NCBI GenBank assembly: GCA_902364645.1
Contig: CABJEP010000019.1
Coordinates: 8,628-33,270, forward strand
Length of the DNA stretch: 24,643 bases
Direction of reading: 5' to 3'
Origin: Coriobacteriaceae bacterium
GTDB taxonomy: Bacteria; Actinomycetota; Coriobacteriia; Coriobacteriales; Coriobacteriaceae
Numbering within the stretch: position 1 is the first letter of the stretch; every line of letters starts with the position of its first letter. The notes beneath the pieces were generated by a model. That model was not told where the DNA came from. It saw only the letters and a list, made by a program, of their open reading frames with translations, and searched no databases. The translations under genes were made by a program, and so were the position numbers. This document shows positions 16,637 to 24,546 of this stretch, piece by piece.

Positions 16637-17469
16637 GAAAGATCGCATCGGTCCTGAGTGCGGCGGTGCTCACGCTCACGCTGTGCGCCTGCTCCTCGGG
16701 ATCTTCTACGTCTTCTATTACCGTGGCTGGCTCGACCACCTGCCTTCCCATTGCCGAGATCGCGGCCGAGGGCTTTAAGGAAGAGACCGGCATCGACGTG
16801 CTGGTTTCTGGTCTGGGCTCATCTGCTGGCATCGAAGCTGTTAGCGCCGGCACCGCCGATATCGCCAGCTCCTCTCGTGGCCTCAACGCCGATGAGCAAG
16901 ACCTGGGCCTGACGCCTATCGTTATCGCACACGATGGCATCGCGGTCATCGTGAACGACGACAACCCGGTCGATAACCTCTCGACTGAGCAGCTCCGCGA
17001 TATCTATGCGGGCAAGATCACCAACTGGAAAGAGGTTGGTGGCGAGGACCTGAAGATTCAGGTTATCAACCGCGACGAGGCGTCCGGCACGCGCGAGGCC
17101 TTCCGTACCATCGTGATGGACGGCACGCCGTTCGATCGTCGCTCGGCCGTTCTTTCGGGTACGGGCCAGGTACGCGATGTCGTGTCTCGCTCTCGTGGTG
17201 CTATTGGCTACATCTCGCTGGGCTTTGTCGAGAGCCTCAACGCCAAGACTTCGGTCAAGGCCGTTTCGGTCAATCACGTCGAGGCGTCCGAGAAGACAGT
17301 CGCGAGCGGTGGTTATCCCATCTCCCGCGACCTCTACTTCTTTGTGAAGGGAACGCCTTCGCAGCAAGCGCAGGATTACATCGACTACGTGACGTCCGAA
17401 AAGATGGACAAGCAGATTCGCGAGGCGGGCTTTATTCCTGTCACCAACGACGGAAAGGGGAGTGAGTAA
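16633..17469 (+). CDS. pstS: Phosphate ABC transporter substrate-binding lipoprotein PstS
   Basis: 278 aa. An N-terminal lipoprotein signal (MRKIASVLSAAVLTLTLCAC) ends in a lipobox with C20 as the likely lipidated residue, so the protein is anchored outside the membrane. The mature protein has the periplasmic phosphate-binding fold: GSTTCLPIAE near 33-42, SSRGLN, and RDEASGTREAF, the last containing typical phosphate contacts. ATG 16633 overlaps the pgeF stop by 4 bp; the frame is open further upstream but only the internal start gives a signal peptide. It captures phosphate and passes it to PstC-PstA. Confidence 0.94.
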   Translation: MRKIASVLSAAVLTLTLCACSSGSSTSSITVAGSTTCLPIAEIAAEGFKEETGIDVLVSGLGSSAGIEAVSAGTADIASSSRGLNADEQDLGLTPIVIAHDGIAVIVNDDNPVDNLSTEQLRDIYAGKITNWKEVGGEDLKIQVINRDEASGTREAFRTIVMDGTPFDRRSAVLSGTGQVRDVVSRSRGAIGYISLGFVESLNAKTSVKAVSVNHVEASEKTVASGGYPISRDLYFFVKGTPSQQAQDYIDYVTSEKMDKQIREAGFIPVTNDGKGSE

Positions 17470-17470
17470 C

Positions 17471-18397
17471 GTGGAAGCAGTGGAAAACTCCCAGACCGAG
17501 CAGACTTCTCGGGCACCCAAGAAGCGCGAGCTGGCGCTCGTGTCGCGCAGCACTTATATTAAGGAGAAGGCGCTGCAGTGGATCTTCTTTGCCTGTGCAT
17601 TCTTGGCGGTCGTCACCGTCATCCTGATCTTTGTCTTTACCACGTACTCGGCGCTGCCCGTCTTTACCGACATTGGTCTGGCGGACTTCTTTAGCTTTAC
17701 GTGGGCGCCCTCCGAGGGCCACTACGGCATCATGTCGCTGCTGGCCGGCTCGGGTCTGGTGACCGTCGGTGCCCTTGCCATGGGTGTGCCCCTGGGTGTG
17801 GGCACGGCTGTGTATCTGGTCGAGATTGCCAGCAAGCGCGTGCGCAAGCTCATCAGCCCTGCCGTCGACCTGCTGGCGGGCATCCCCTCCATCATCTACG
17901 GCTTCTTCGGCATGATTATCATCCGCCCGTTTATCGCGCAGCTGACCGGCGGTCTTGGCTTTGGTGCCCTGACGGCGTGGTTCGTGCTCGCCATCATGAT
18001 CGTCCCCACCATCACCACGCTCACCATCGATGCCCTCAATTCTATTCCCATGGGTATTCGCGAGGCATCGTATGCCATGGGTGCTACTAAGTGGCAGACC
18101 ATCTATAAGGTCGTGCTACCTGCCGCCAAGCTGGGTATCGTGGACGCCATCGTGCTGGGCATGGGTCGCGCTATCGGCGAGACCATGGCCGTGCTTATGG
18201 TCGTGGGCAATGCTCCGGTCATTCCCGATAGCATCGCGAGCCCCATCTCGACGCTCACGAGCCAGATTGCGCTCGACATGAGCTACTCCTCGGGATTGCA
18301 CCGCTCGGCGCTCTTTGGCATGGGCGTGGTCCTGTTTATTATCTCCGCCGCGCTGGTGGGCATTGTCCGTCTGATTTCCAAGAAGAAGAGGGGGTAG
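17471..18397 (+). CDS. pstC: Phosphate ABC transporter permease PstC
   Basis: About 308 aa membrane permease with six predicted hydrophobic segments starting near residue 37 of the chosen frame. The BPD-type permease domain contains GIPSIIYGFFG and the EAA-like cytoplasmic loop REASYAMGATKWQTIYKVVLP that contacts the ATPase PstB, followed by GRAIGETMAVLMVVGN, characteristic of PstC/PstA. GTG 17471 is preferred because AGGGGAG (17456-17462) lies 8 nt upstream; GTG 17462, overlapping the pstS stop, is an alternative that adds three residues. 3 nt separate it from pstA. Confidence 0.93.
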   Translation: MEAVENSQTEQTSRAPKKRELALVSRSTYIKEKALQWIFFACAFLAVVTVILIFVFTTYSALPVFTDIGLADFFSFTWAPSEGHYGIMSLLAGSGLVTVGALAMGVPLGVGTAVYLVEIASKRVRKLISPAVDLLAGIPSIIYGFFGMIIIRPFIAQLTGGLGFGALTAWFVLAIMIVPTITTLTIDALNSIPMGIREASYAMGATKWQTIYKVVLPAAKLGIVDAIVLGMGRAIGETMAVLMVVGNAPVIPDSIASPISTLTSQIALDMSYSSGLHRSALFGMGVVLFIISAALVGIVRLISKKKRG

Positions 18398-18400
18398 GCT

Positions 18401-19306
18401 ATGTCCGATTCCGTTGACACGACGGTCGATACGACCTCGTCGCGCGAGCGCATCAAGCATGCCCTTTCCCATGGCAAGAAGGGCCGTATCAATAAGGACC
18501 TGTCCAACAAGATCATGCTCGGCGTATTCCGCGCGGCTGCCTACATCACCACGCTGGTGCTGGTCGCTATCATCGCCTACGTGGTCATCAACGGCCTGCC
18601 GCATATCTCGCTCGACTTTATCTTCGGCTGGCCGCAGGGCGTAAACGCCGAAGGCGGCATTTGGCCGACGATTGTCTCGACCGTCTACGTGACGGCGCTC
18701 GCCATGCTCATCTGCACGCCGGTTGCCGTCCTAGCTGCGGTCTATCTGGCCGAGTACGCCAAGCAGGGCAAGGTCGTCGACATCATTCGCTATGCTGCCG
18801 ATGCCCTGGCCTCGGTGCCCTCCATTGTTATGGGCCTCTTTGGCTATGCCTTGTTTGTCGAGGCCATGGGCCTAGGTCTTTCGATGGTCTCTGCCGCGCT
18901 GGCGCTGGCACTTCTGATGCTGCCTATCGTCATGCGCACCACCGAGGAGGCAATCCGCGCCGTTCCACGCTATATCCGTTGGGGTGCATATGGCCTGGGC
19001 GCCACCAAGTGGCAGGTCGTCTCCAAGATCGTGCTTCCCTCTGCCTTCGGCCGCATCGCCACCGGCATTGTCCTTGCCATAGGCCGCGCCATCGGCGAGA
19101 CCGCCGTGGTGCTCTACACCATGGGCCAGGCCATCAACCTGCCTATTTTGCCGCTCGATTCCGGTCGTCCCATGACCGTTCACCTTTATCTGCTCGCCAA
19201 TGACGGCATCAACATGAACGCAGCCTACGGCACCGCGCTTTTGCTGATGGCGATTATTCTGGCCTTCAACCTGTTTGCGCGCTATCTGTCGCGCAAGCGC
19301 CGCTAG
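18401..19306 (+). CDS. pstA: Phosphate ABC transporter permease PstA
   Basis: 301 aa permease pairing with PstC to form the phosphate channel. A polar N-terminal stretch of about 45 residues precedes six membrane segments. Characteristic blocks: SVPSIVMGLFGYALFV, then the EAA-type loop RWGAYGLGATKWQVVSKIVLP, and GRAIGETAVVLYTMG, distinguishing it as PstA. A strong GAGGGGG site precedes the ATG, 3 nt after pstC. Confidence 0.94.
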   Translation: MSDSVDTTVDTTSSRERIKHALSHGKKGRINKDLSNKIMLGVFRAAAYITTLVLVAIIAYVVINGLPHISLDFIFGWPQGVNAEGGIWPTIVSTVYVTALAMLICTPVAVLAAVYLAEYAKQGKVVDIIRYAADALASVPSIVMGLFGYALFVEAMGLGLSMVSAALALALLMLPIVMRTTEEAIRAVPRYIRWGAYGLGATKWQVVSKIVLPSAFGRIATGIVLAIGRAIGETAVVLYTMGQAINLPILPLDSGRPMTVHLYLLANDGINMNAAYGTALLLMAIILAFNLFARYLSRKRR

Positions 19307-19318
19307 TTAAGGAGTCCC

Positions 19319-20120
<802 letters not shown>

Positions 20121-20122
<2 letters not shown>

Positions 20123-20194
20123 TCGGTGCGACTAGTCCCAAGCCGATCGGACCTGGTCCGGTGCGTATTCACTGTGCGGGCGGCATGACCGCAC
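20121..20194 (+). other. Dyad-rich pstB-phoU spacer
   Basis: Three dyads are packed in the 92-nt gap: GATCGG/CCGATC (20121-20126, 20143-20148), the near-palindrome CGGACC-T-GGTCCG (20148-20160) and GTGCGG/CCGCAC (20174-20179, 20189-20194). None is followed by a T-run. They could act as mRNA stability or processing elements separating pstB from phoU, or as an operator; function unknown. Confidence 0.35.
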
Positions 20195-20214
20195 CCAACT
20201 GATTGGAGTGAACC

Positions 20215-21072
20215 ATGCGCAAACTGTTTTCCCGTCAGCTCATCGAGGCCCGTCACGAGATGCTGAGCATCTACGAGGCTGTAGACCTGGCACTTCACGA
20301 CGCCGTGAAGGCCTACGCGACCGACGATCGCAAGCTCGCCACCAAGACCAAGAAGCGCACGCTTTCGATTGACGCGCGCTGCGCCAACTTGGAGGCCGTG
20401 TGCTACAACCTGATCGCTACGCAGTCGCCGGTCGCCTCTGACTTCCGCTTGTTGCAGACAATCATCTACGTCGACTTTAACCTGCAGCGCATGACCGATA
20501 AGGTTCGCCAGATCTGCCGCGCCACGCATCACATGGTCAAGGCCGACATCTCGCTGCCTCAGGAGCTTGTGACCTTGGTTGAAGCCGAGGCCGAGGCCGT
20601 CTATCAGGTGCTGGGTTCGTCGCTTTCTGCGCTCGTCACCAACGACATGTCCATCATCTGCAATCTGGCCGTCGAGGACGAGCCGGTGCATGCGGCGTAC
20701 GAGAAGTTCTTCCGTACCTTCAACCGCATGGACACGGGAGATTTTATGGACGACGACAGTAACTATGACGATCTGCGCCGTGCCATCATGGTTTCGCGCT
20801 ACCTCGATCGTATCGCTTCGATTTCCATCGATGCAGCCTGTCGTCTGACCTTCCTTTTGACCGGCCAGCGTATGACTGCCGGCGATATCGCCCGCACGGA
20901 CGAGGACGAGCTCGAGAGCATGCGCGTGCCTTCGGGCGAGGGCGTTATCATGAGGCCTGCCGTCGATGCGCGCTTTGTTGCCAAGGTGCCTGCTCACGAG
21001 GTGAGCGAGGGCCTTCGCTACCTGCTCGAGCACCTCGAGGACGAGGACGACACCGAGGACGACGAGGAGTAA
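20215..21072 (+). CDS. phoU: Phosphate transport system regulator PhoU
   Basis: 285 aa. Two PhoU helical-bundle repeats are recognisable, beginning with RQLIEARHEMLSIYEAV and with KFFRTFNRMDTGDF, and the metal-binding type ends of the family are partly preserved (SDFRLLQTIIYVDFNLQRMTD; RYLDRIASISIDAA). PhoU normally has 215-240 residues; here about 50 extra form a C-terminal extension finishing in a dense acidic run (EDEDDTEDDEE). PhoU restrains Pst uptake and Pho signalling when phosphate is plentiful. The ATG has a TTGGAG site. Last gene of the pst operon; a hairpin follows. Confidence 0.92.
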   Translation: MRKLFSRQLIEARHEMLSIYEAVDLALHDAVKAYATDDRKLATKTKKRTLSIDARCANLEAVCYNLIATQSPVASDFRLLQTIIYVDFNLQRMTDKVRQICRATHHMVKADISLPQELVTLVEAEAEAVYQVLGSSLSALVTNDMSIICNLAVEDEPVHAAYEKFFRTFNRMDTGDFMDDDSNYDDLRRAIMVSRYLDRIASISIDAACRLTFLLTGQRMTAGDIARTDEDELESMRVPSGEGVIMRPAVDARFVAKVPAHEVSEGLRYLLEHLEDEDDTEDDEE

Positions 21073-21110
21073 GGTAGCTCCGTTCGTCGAAAGATTGTAA
21101 ATACCTAAGT

Positions 21111-21148
21111 GAGCGCGGCCTTGCACCTGCAGGGCCGCGCTCTTGCGT
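21111..21148 (+). terminator. Probable terminator after phoU
   Basis: A perfect 10-bp stem GAGCGCGGCC (21111-21120) / GGCCGCGCTC (21133-21142) with a 12-nt loop is followed by TTGCGTT. The stem is very stable but the T-run is interrupted, so termination may be partial. It separates the pst operon from yggS. Confidence 0.6.
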
Positions 21149-21192
21149 TAGCATGGGACTACTTGTATGGCTGTCAGCGGAGGCGATTGGCA

Positions 21193-21930
21193 ATGGATAA
21201 CTATTTGGACTTGATGCGCGCTCGCCGCGAGCAGATTCTGGAGCGTTTTTATGCGGCACTCGATCGCGCGGGCCGTTCTCACGATGCCGCACGTCTGATT
21301 GCCGTCTCCAAGACCGTTGGCGTCGATGAGACCGTTGCCGCCATCCAGGCAGGGTATCGTCATTTTGCCGAGAACCGTCCGCAGGAGCTTGTTCGCAAGC
21401 TTGCGGGCCTCACAGAGCATCCGGAGCTACCCGAGGTGCGCTTCGATATGATCGGCAACCTGCAGACCAACAAGATCAATGCGGTTCTGGGCTCGGCCGA
21501 GCTGATTCATTCGGTAGGCTCGCTGCATTTGGCTCAGGCTATCTCGAGCCGTGCGGTCCGCAAGATTGAGGCAGGCGAGCTCTCCGGCCCCCAGCGCGTG
21601 CTGATCGAGGTCAATGTGAGCGGCGAGGAGTCCAAGGGTGGCTTTTCGCCCGACGAGGTCCGAGACGCCGCAAGCGAGCTTGCGGAGCTTGAGGGAATTT
21701 GTGTGCAGGGCCTTATGACTATGGCGCCCCGGGGGAACAAGGATGTGGCGCGCCGCACCTTTGCCGGACTTCGCGAACTAAGGGACGAGCTTGAGGCTAC
21801 GCACTCCGATCTGAGCCTGCCCGAGCTTTCCTGCGGCATGAGCGAGGACTTTGAGCCTGCCCTTGAGGAGGGCTCAACGCTTGTTCGCCTGGGCAGGGTA
21901 GTATTTAGCCCGGAGTTTGCAGTAAAATAA
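21193..21930 (+). CDS. yggS: PLP homeostasis protein YggS/PLPBP family
   Basis: 245 aa cytoplasmic PLP-binding TIM-barrel protein without known catalytic activity; it helps maintain vitamin B6 and amino-acid pools. The PLP lysine is K40 in RLIAVSKTV. FAENRPQEL (usual FGENYVQE), MIGNLQTNKIN, IEVNVSGEESKGGF, GLMTMAP and the C-terminal SCGMSEDFEPALEEGSTLVRLG are family blocks. ATG 21193 has a CGGAGG site 9 nt upstream; the longer open frame from 21109 runs through the terminator hairpin and is not used. It begins the conserved yggS-sepF-yggT-divIVA group. Confidence 0.94.
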   Translation: MDNYLDLMRARREQILERFYAALDRAGRSHDAARLIAVSKTVGVDETVAAIQAGYRHFAENRPQELVRKLAGLTEHPELPEVRFDMIGNLQTNKINAVLGSAELIHSVGSLHLAQAISSRAVRKIEAGELSGPQRVLIEVNVSGEESKGGFSPDEVRDAASELAELEGICVQGLMTMAPRGNKDVARRTFAGLRELRDELEATHSDLSLPELSCGMSEDFEPALEEGSTLVRLGRVVFSPEFAVK

Positions 21931-21990
21931 GGCTCTGAAGTGCGCACTGATTATCGGAGCGCCTGCACTAAACCGCGAGAGGACACAACC

Positions 21991-22716
21991 ATGGGCTTCC
22001 TTGACGAGATTAAAAATAAGATGCACCTGGGCGGCCAGCAGGGTTACGACCAGGGTTATGGTCAGGACGACGACTACGGCTACGATGACGGCTACGACGA
22101 TGGCTACCAGAACAATGGCTACAGCGGCGCCTCGGGCGATGGCTTCTACACCCAGGACGAGCCGAGCAACGGCCTGTTGGGTCAGACGCGCCGCGGCGAG
22201 GCCGAGTCGGTGGCCGTGTACACACGCTCCGGTCAGCTGGTCGGCGACGATTCTCGCCACGCTACGACCTACAACCCGCCATCGCGCTCGCAGGAGACGG
22301 TTGCGGGCGGTTATCGTCCCGGTGCCTACGACACGCCGTCGAGCTACGCCGAGAGCACACGTGCCCGCGCTGCTGCCCCCGCACCTGCTCCCTCACCGAG
22401 CGATGCCTCGGCGTATGCGAGCAACATCATCAACTCTACGCCGCAGCTGCCGGCCTATGTCCTGCGCCCCGAGAGCTATGACGACGTGGAGACCGTCGTG
22501 CGCCGCGTGCGCACCAAGCAGCCTGTCGCGCTGATTTTTGTGGGCGTTCGTACTGAGGTCGCCAAGCGCGTCCTGGACTTCTCTTACGGCTTTGCCTGCG
22601 GCCTGGGTGCCACAGTCAAAGAGGTGGGCGATCGCGTGTTTATGGTGCTGCCCACCGGTTGCGAGGTCAAAGATTCGGACCTCAAAAAGCTCCGTGCCGA
22701 CGGCTACCTTAAGTAA
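21991..22716 (+). CDS. sepF: Cell division protein SepF
   Basis: 241 aa. Residues 1-13 (MGFLDEIKNKMHL) form the amphipathic membrane-targeting helix. Residues 17-45 are a Gly-Tyr-Asp-rich repeat, followed by a disordered linker and the SepF domain at about 157-236, with RPESYDDVETVVRRV, FSYGFACGLG and FMVLPTG. SepF anchors FtsZ to the membrane by binding its C-terminal tail; no ftsA is in the cluster, so SepF is the likely main anchor. ATG 21991 has a GAGAGGA site; the upstream in-frame start at 21940 lacks the membrane helix at its N-terminus. Confidence 0.94.
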   Translation: MGFLDEIKNKMHLGGQQGYDQGYGQDDDYGYDDGYDDGYQNNGYSGASGDGFYTQDEPSNGLLGQTRRGEAESVAVYTRSGQLVGDDSRHATTYNPPSRSQETVAGGYRPGAYDTPSSYAESTRARAAAPAPAPSPSDASAYASNIINSTPQLPAYVLRPESYDDVETVVRRVRTKQPVALIFVGVRTEVAKRVLDFSYGFACGLGATVKEVGDRVFMVLPTGCEVKDSDLKKLRADGYLK

Positions 22717-22737
22717 AAACAAGACGAGGAGATTCTC

Positions 22738-23019
22738 ATCAACATCTACACCATTGTCCAGCTGGTCAATACGCTGTTCAACTTTTACTCCACGCTCATT
22801 GTGGTTTACTGCCTTATGACGTGGATTCCCATGAAGCAGGGTGGATTGCTACAGGATATCGCCGCTGTTCTCGATAGCGTGTGCGGCCCGTGGCTCAATT
22901 TGTTCCGCCGGTTTATCCCGCCCATGGGCGGCATCGATTTTTCACCGGTCGTTGCGATTATTGCGTTGCAGTTGGTGCAGAAGCTGGTTCTGCAACTTCT
23001 TATAGGTATACTCATATAA
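22738..23019 (+). CDS. yggT: YggT family membrane protein, apparent non-canonical ATC start
   Basis: About 93 aa with two hydrophobic segments, the second ending the protein (VVAIIALQLVQKLVLQLLIG). The centre has the YggT pattern TWIP...GPWLNLFRRFIPPMGGIDFSP. Family alignment expects the protein to begin just before NIYTIVQLVNTLFNFY. No ATG, GTG or TTG occurs in frame between the sepF stop and GTG 22801, and starting at 22801 would cut the first membrane helix. GAGGAG (22726-22731) lies 6 nt before ATC 22738, which is placed exactly where an ATG is expected. YggT/YlmG proteins are linked to membrane and division functions; no enzymatic role is known. Confidence 0.8.
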   Translation: MNIYTIVQLVNTLFNFYSTLIVVYCLMTWIPMKQGGLLQDIAAVLDSVCGPWLNLFRRFIPPMGGIDFSPVVAIIALQLVQKLVLQLLIGILI

Positions 23020-23081
23020 AACTGGCTTAGTAACTCACGTCGGGCGCACGGCGCCAAGGCGAAGATAAAGGAGAACTTGTT

Positions 23082-23759
23082 ATGGCTATTACCCCTGCTG
23101 ACATTCAGGCTCAGACCTTCTCTGAGGCCAAGCGCGGCTACGATCCCGCCGAGGTCGACGTCTTCCTGGAGACGCTGTCCTCTGAGGTCGACGCCATGCT
23201 CGCCAAGATTGTCGATCTTAAGGGTCGTCTGACTGCTACCGAGCAGCAGCTTGCCGATACGCAGGCCCAGCTTGCTCAGGCTCAGGACGCCGCCGCGCAG
23301 GCCGTTCCCGCCGCTCCTGTGGCCGCTCCTGCACCCGACTTCTCCGCTCAGGAGCGCCAGATTTCCGCGGCGCTGATCGCTGCCCAGCAGACCGCCGAGG
23401 GTATCGTTAACGACGCCAACGAGAACGCCGAGCGTATCCGCAACGAGGCCGACGCCAAGGCCCGCGAGGTCATCCGCCAGGCCCTGACCGAGAAGCAGGC
23501 CGAGCTCGAGGAGATCGACCGTCTGAAGGCTTCCCGTGAGGAGTTTAAGGCCGAGTACCTCAAGCTCATCCAGCACTTCATGGACGATGCCCAGAACTCC
23601 TTCCCGGCCGATCTCATGGCTTCCACGCCGGTCGGTTCTGCCGCTTCTTCGGCTGTGACCGTTCCTGCTGCCGAGCCGCTGCCCGTCGCCGAGCCGGTTA
23701 TCCCCGTTGCCGATCCCTTCGCGCCGATCGACAACTTCGCCGCCGACGACTTGGACTAA
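23082..23759 (+). CDS. divIVA: DivIVA domain protein
   Basis: 225 aa. The N-terminal membrane-curvature-binding DivIVA domain is clear (ITPADIQAQTFSEAKRGYDP, then EVDVFLE, residues 3-30), followed by a short coiled coil (about 32-70), an A/P linker, and a longer coiled coil (about 88-172). A Pro/Ala/Val-rich tail ends the protein. DivIVA/Wag31 proteins mark poles and septa and recruit growth or division partners. The ATG has an AAAGGAG site. TATACT (23007-23012) and TATAAA (23015-23020) at the end of yggT could be -10 elements of its own promoter, though no good -35 is visible. Last gene of the division cluster. Confidence 0.94.
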   Translation: MAITPADIQAQTFSEAKRGYDPAEVDVFLETLSSEVDAMLAKIVDLKGRLTATEQQLADTQAQLAQAQDAAAQAVPAAPVAAPAPDFSAQERQISAALIAAQQTAEGIVNDANENAERIRNEADAKAREVIRQALTEKQAELEEIDRLKASREEFKAEYLKLIQHFMDDAQNSFPADLMASTPVGSAASSAVTVPAAEPLPVAEPVIPVADPFAPIDNFAADDLD

Positions 23760-23787
23760 CGATCGGACTACAATCTAGCATCCTTGT

Positions 23788-23816
23788 GAGGAGCTCGCGC
23801 CTGTGGGCTCCTTTTT
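23788..23816 (+). terminator. Intrinsic terminator after divIVA
   Basis: AGGAGC (23789-23794) pairs with GCTCCT (23807-23812) across a 12-nt loop and runs into five T; a further T6 follows at 23821-23826. It lies 30 nt after the divIVA stop. Confidence 0.8.
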
Positions 23817-23836
23817 GTAGTTTTTTGGGACATGCC

Positions 23837-24304
23837 TTAATTTCTACCTTTTTTGATGATTTTAAATACCGTGCTACGGGGGATGCCTGTTACGAGTTCG
23901 ATTTGTTTGAGCGAAAGTCCGATGTCTGCAAGTTTGATTCGCGCTTCATTTCGCGGTGGTTTTTCCAAGCTTTTGACTTGCACGCATCGCAAAGGATATA
24001 AGGCGGCTTCGGCAACTTCACGATAATCCTGCTCAGAAATTGACCTTCCGGTTTTGATGTAATACGCATTGGGAAGTCCGGACGTACTAAATCGATAGAA
24101 GCTCTCGGTGCTGCCGAGCAGGGCGTTAATCGTTGATGTGTCGGTAATCTGCGGCTCAGTCATGTATTCGTGAAAACTGCTCCATCGGTATTCCAATAGG
24201 GAGGCACGTCCCCCTTTGACTGGGTTATCGTGGATATACCTCATGGCTTGCAAGAGCTGATTGTCGTCTTCGATAGGCTTGCTGTAGAAGCGACCCTTGA
24301 ACAC
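23837..24304 (-). pseudogene. 5'-truncated Y1 (IS200-like/REP-associated) transposase fragment
   Basis: The 155-residue frame matches the C-terminal half of Y1-type single-strand transposases: VFKGRFYSKPIEDD, then LLQAMRYIHDNPVKGG and YRWSSFHEY. The final part, LSLKQIELVTGIPRSTVFKIIKK, resembles a helix-turn-helix found at the end of some REP-associated members. The HUH metal-binding motif and the N-terminal fold of about 110-140 residues are missing. The frame stays open upstream to about 24418 and reads QKTGLEGPVFKGRF across the family-like junction, but before that it becomes AT-rich and unlike the family, with no ATG. The only start in reach is GTG 24304. It is therefore almost certainly inactive, cut near 24310-24340. 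Confidence 0.8.
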
Positions 24305-24325
24305 GGGGCCCTCCAGCCCGGTTTT

Positions 24326-24355
24326 TTGTATAAAAAGCGATATACTAGATATAAC
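24326..24355 (+). promoter_or_regulatory. Candidate promoter of the structured RNA
   Basis: TTGTAT (24326-24331) and TATAAC (24350-24355) are separated by 18 bp. The -10 matches consensus at five of six positions; the -35 is modest. Transcription would begin near 24361, upstream of the stem-loop series. The region is generally AT-rich, so chance matches are more likely here than in the GC-rich part. Confidence 0.4.
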
Positions 24356-24360
24356 GAAAC

Positions 24361-24546
24361 AACGAACTGAATAAAGAATACAAAAAAAGAGCCACGACCA
24401 GTTAAAGCCTGAGAAACTTTAACTGCGAGCCTTAATTGATTACCACCAATCAATTAAAGAAGTCGAGACCCAAAATTTGGTAAAGTATTTAATTACTTTA
24501 TTAATCAGATACTTAAATATCTGTAAACCCATTATATCGGGTTTTT
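24361..24546 (+). ncRNA. Putative structured RNA: serial stem-loops ending in a terminator
   Basis: No protein frame of merit exists here, but perfect stem-loops follow one another. H1: 9-bp CAGTTAAAG/CTTTAACTG (24399-24407, 24417-24425; 9-nt loop CCTGAGAAA). H2: 10-bp TTAATTGATT/AATCAATTAA (24432-24441, 24448-24457; loop ACCACC). A small CCAA/TTGG element is at 24470-24480. H4: 7-bp TAAAGTA/TACTTTA (24481-24487, 24494-24500; loop TTTAAT). H5: 6-bp CAGATA/TATCTG (24506-24511, 24518-24523; loop CTTAAA). An intrinsic terminator follows at once. Such an ordered series is hard to explain by AT-richness alone. It could be a free small RNA, an mRNA leader, or the RNA part of a defence or mobile element whose protein lies beyond the window. 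I recognise no family. Confidence 0.5.
24525..24546 (+). terminator. Intrinsic terminator ending the structured RNA
   Basis: AAACCC (24525-24530) pairs with GGGTTT (24539-24544) around an 8-nt loop, and the T-run is 24542-24546. The orientation fits + strand transcription. ACCC at 24468-24471 could alternatively pair with the GGGT of the stem, so an antiterminated form is conceivable. Confidence 0.65.

Noticed and set aside
21143..21171. Promoter TTGCGT-N17-TATGGC for yggS
   Set aside because: The spacing is right but the -10 is poor and it overlaps the phoU terminator tail; too weak to list as a feature.
24304..24327. Terminator-like CGGG(G)C/GCCCG hairpin with T6 on the + strand
   Set aside because: The stem is only 4-5 bp with a bulge, is part of the transposase reading frame on the other strand, and no + strand gene precedes it.
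24241..24453. 70-codon minus-strand frame (MIGGNQLRLAVKVSQ...)
   Set aside because: It overlaps both the transposase fragment and the stem-loop region in a different frame and shows no family features.
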